From the NCBI GenBank assembly GCA_965153355.1, contig OZ231127.1:46252001-46316000 (forward strand): a stretch of 64,000 bases of DNA, in the 5' to 3' direction. The number at the start of each line of letters is the position of its first letter. Position 1 is the first letter of the stretch. The notes under the pieces were generated by a model, which saw only the letters and a program-made list of their open reading frames with translations, did no database searches and had not been told where the DNA came from. The translations under genes were made by a program, and so were the position numbers. Source of the stretch: Flaccisagitta enflata (Eukaryota > Chaetognatha > Sagittoidea > Aphragmophora). Below are positions 63,653 to 64,000 of this stretch, piece after piece.

Positions 63653-63828
63653 ATCGCATGCACCCAACTCTATAACCTGCTATGTTGGTCAGTTGTTTAA
63701 TAACACTGTTTTTAGGTGTTTATAAACAGTTTTTGCATTACTGCTCCTACTCAAATGCTTGGTTAGCCTTTATAATCACTGCCTCTGCCCACCCACACGC
63801 AACTGCGGTAGCCGTGTATACGGCCTTG
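63653..63828 (+). repeat. Hairpin-capped repeat, copy 11 (diverged)
   Basis: ATCGCATGCACCCAAC replaces the hairpin. The CTGCTCCTACTCAAATG block, CCCACACGCAACT and CGGCCTTG end are clear. TTA precedes it. Confidence 0.75.
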
Positions 63829-64000
63829 TTTCTATATTACTACATTTACAAACCTAGAGACGATACACATATATTCCTGATATGGTAAACTGAAACAAAC
63901 TCAATTTTCTCTTCGTTTGCACTATGACTTACTCTTAAATACAAAGGCTTTATCACATTTTGTTGTCTAACCTGTGGATAGTCGCGGTTCAAGTTGCATC

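Overview
The window reads as a repeat-crowded eukaryotic nuclear genome, most likely a marine invertebrate or other holozoan; I cannot name the species. Support: GTAAGT/polypyrimidine-AG intron signals, AATAAA signals, the standard stop codons, dense microsatellites, degenerate CCCTAA/TTAGGG tracts, Tc1/mariner-, Harbinger- and piggyBac-like remnants, non-LTR reverse transcriptases and two very large LTR-type retroelements. Confidently coding host sequence is sparse: a few single exons, all weakly supported.

Layout. 1-16.1 kb is intergenic: one possible host exon (2301-2600, minus), palindromic MITEs, microsatellites (including ~470 bp of TTG repeats), a piggyBac-like fragment and copies of a hairpin-capped repeat family. 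16.1-31.4 kb is element A: an LTR-like promoter region with heat-shock-element arrays, TATA-like box and AATAAA, a primer-binding-site-like motif, a leader of tandem repeats, a possible antisense exon, a short overlapping ORF, and a single 4265-codon polyprotein with gag, zinc knuckle, two separate aspartic-protease motifs, RT, RNase H and integrase. 33.8-49.1 kb is element B: a candidate LTR end and PBS, a duplicated leader with splice-donor-like sites, three overlapping accessory ORFs (RING-H2, coiled coil, RG-rich), then gag, protease and RT-RNase H-integrase in one frame interrupted only by two UGA codons. The first UGA is in the UGA-CUA readthrough context. Downstream, on the opposite strand, lie a spliced two-exon gene for a small two-membrane-segment, N-glycosylation-site-rich protein and a second membrane-protein ORF, followed by a polypurine tract and a TGTC...GACA LTR-like block.

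49.1-64 kb holds a long CA repeat, two non-LTR RT copies (one broken by a hairpin-capped repeat), minisatellites, a 162-bp satellite, more MITEs and foldback elements, and exons that may form a small minus-strand host gene (59.3-62.6 kb).

How it fits together: element B has the standard Ty3-like gag-PR-RT-RH-IN order and probably makes Gag-Pol by stop-codon readthrough. Its upstream RING/coiled-coil/RG ORFs and downstream antisense membrane proteins are additions that I do not recognise as a described combination. Element A instead encodes everything in one frame. The mobility of both is inferred; matching LTR pairs could not be demonstrated by eye.
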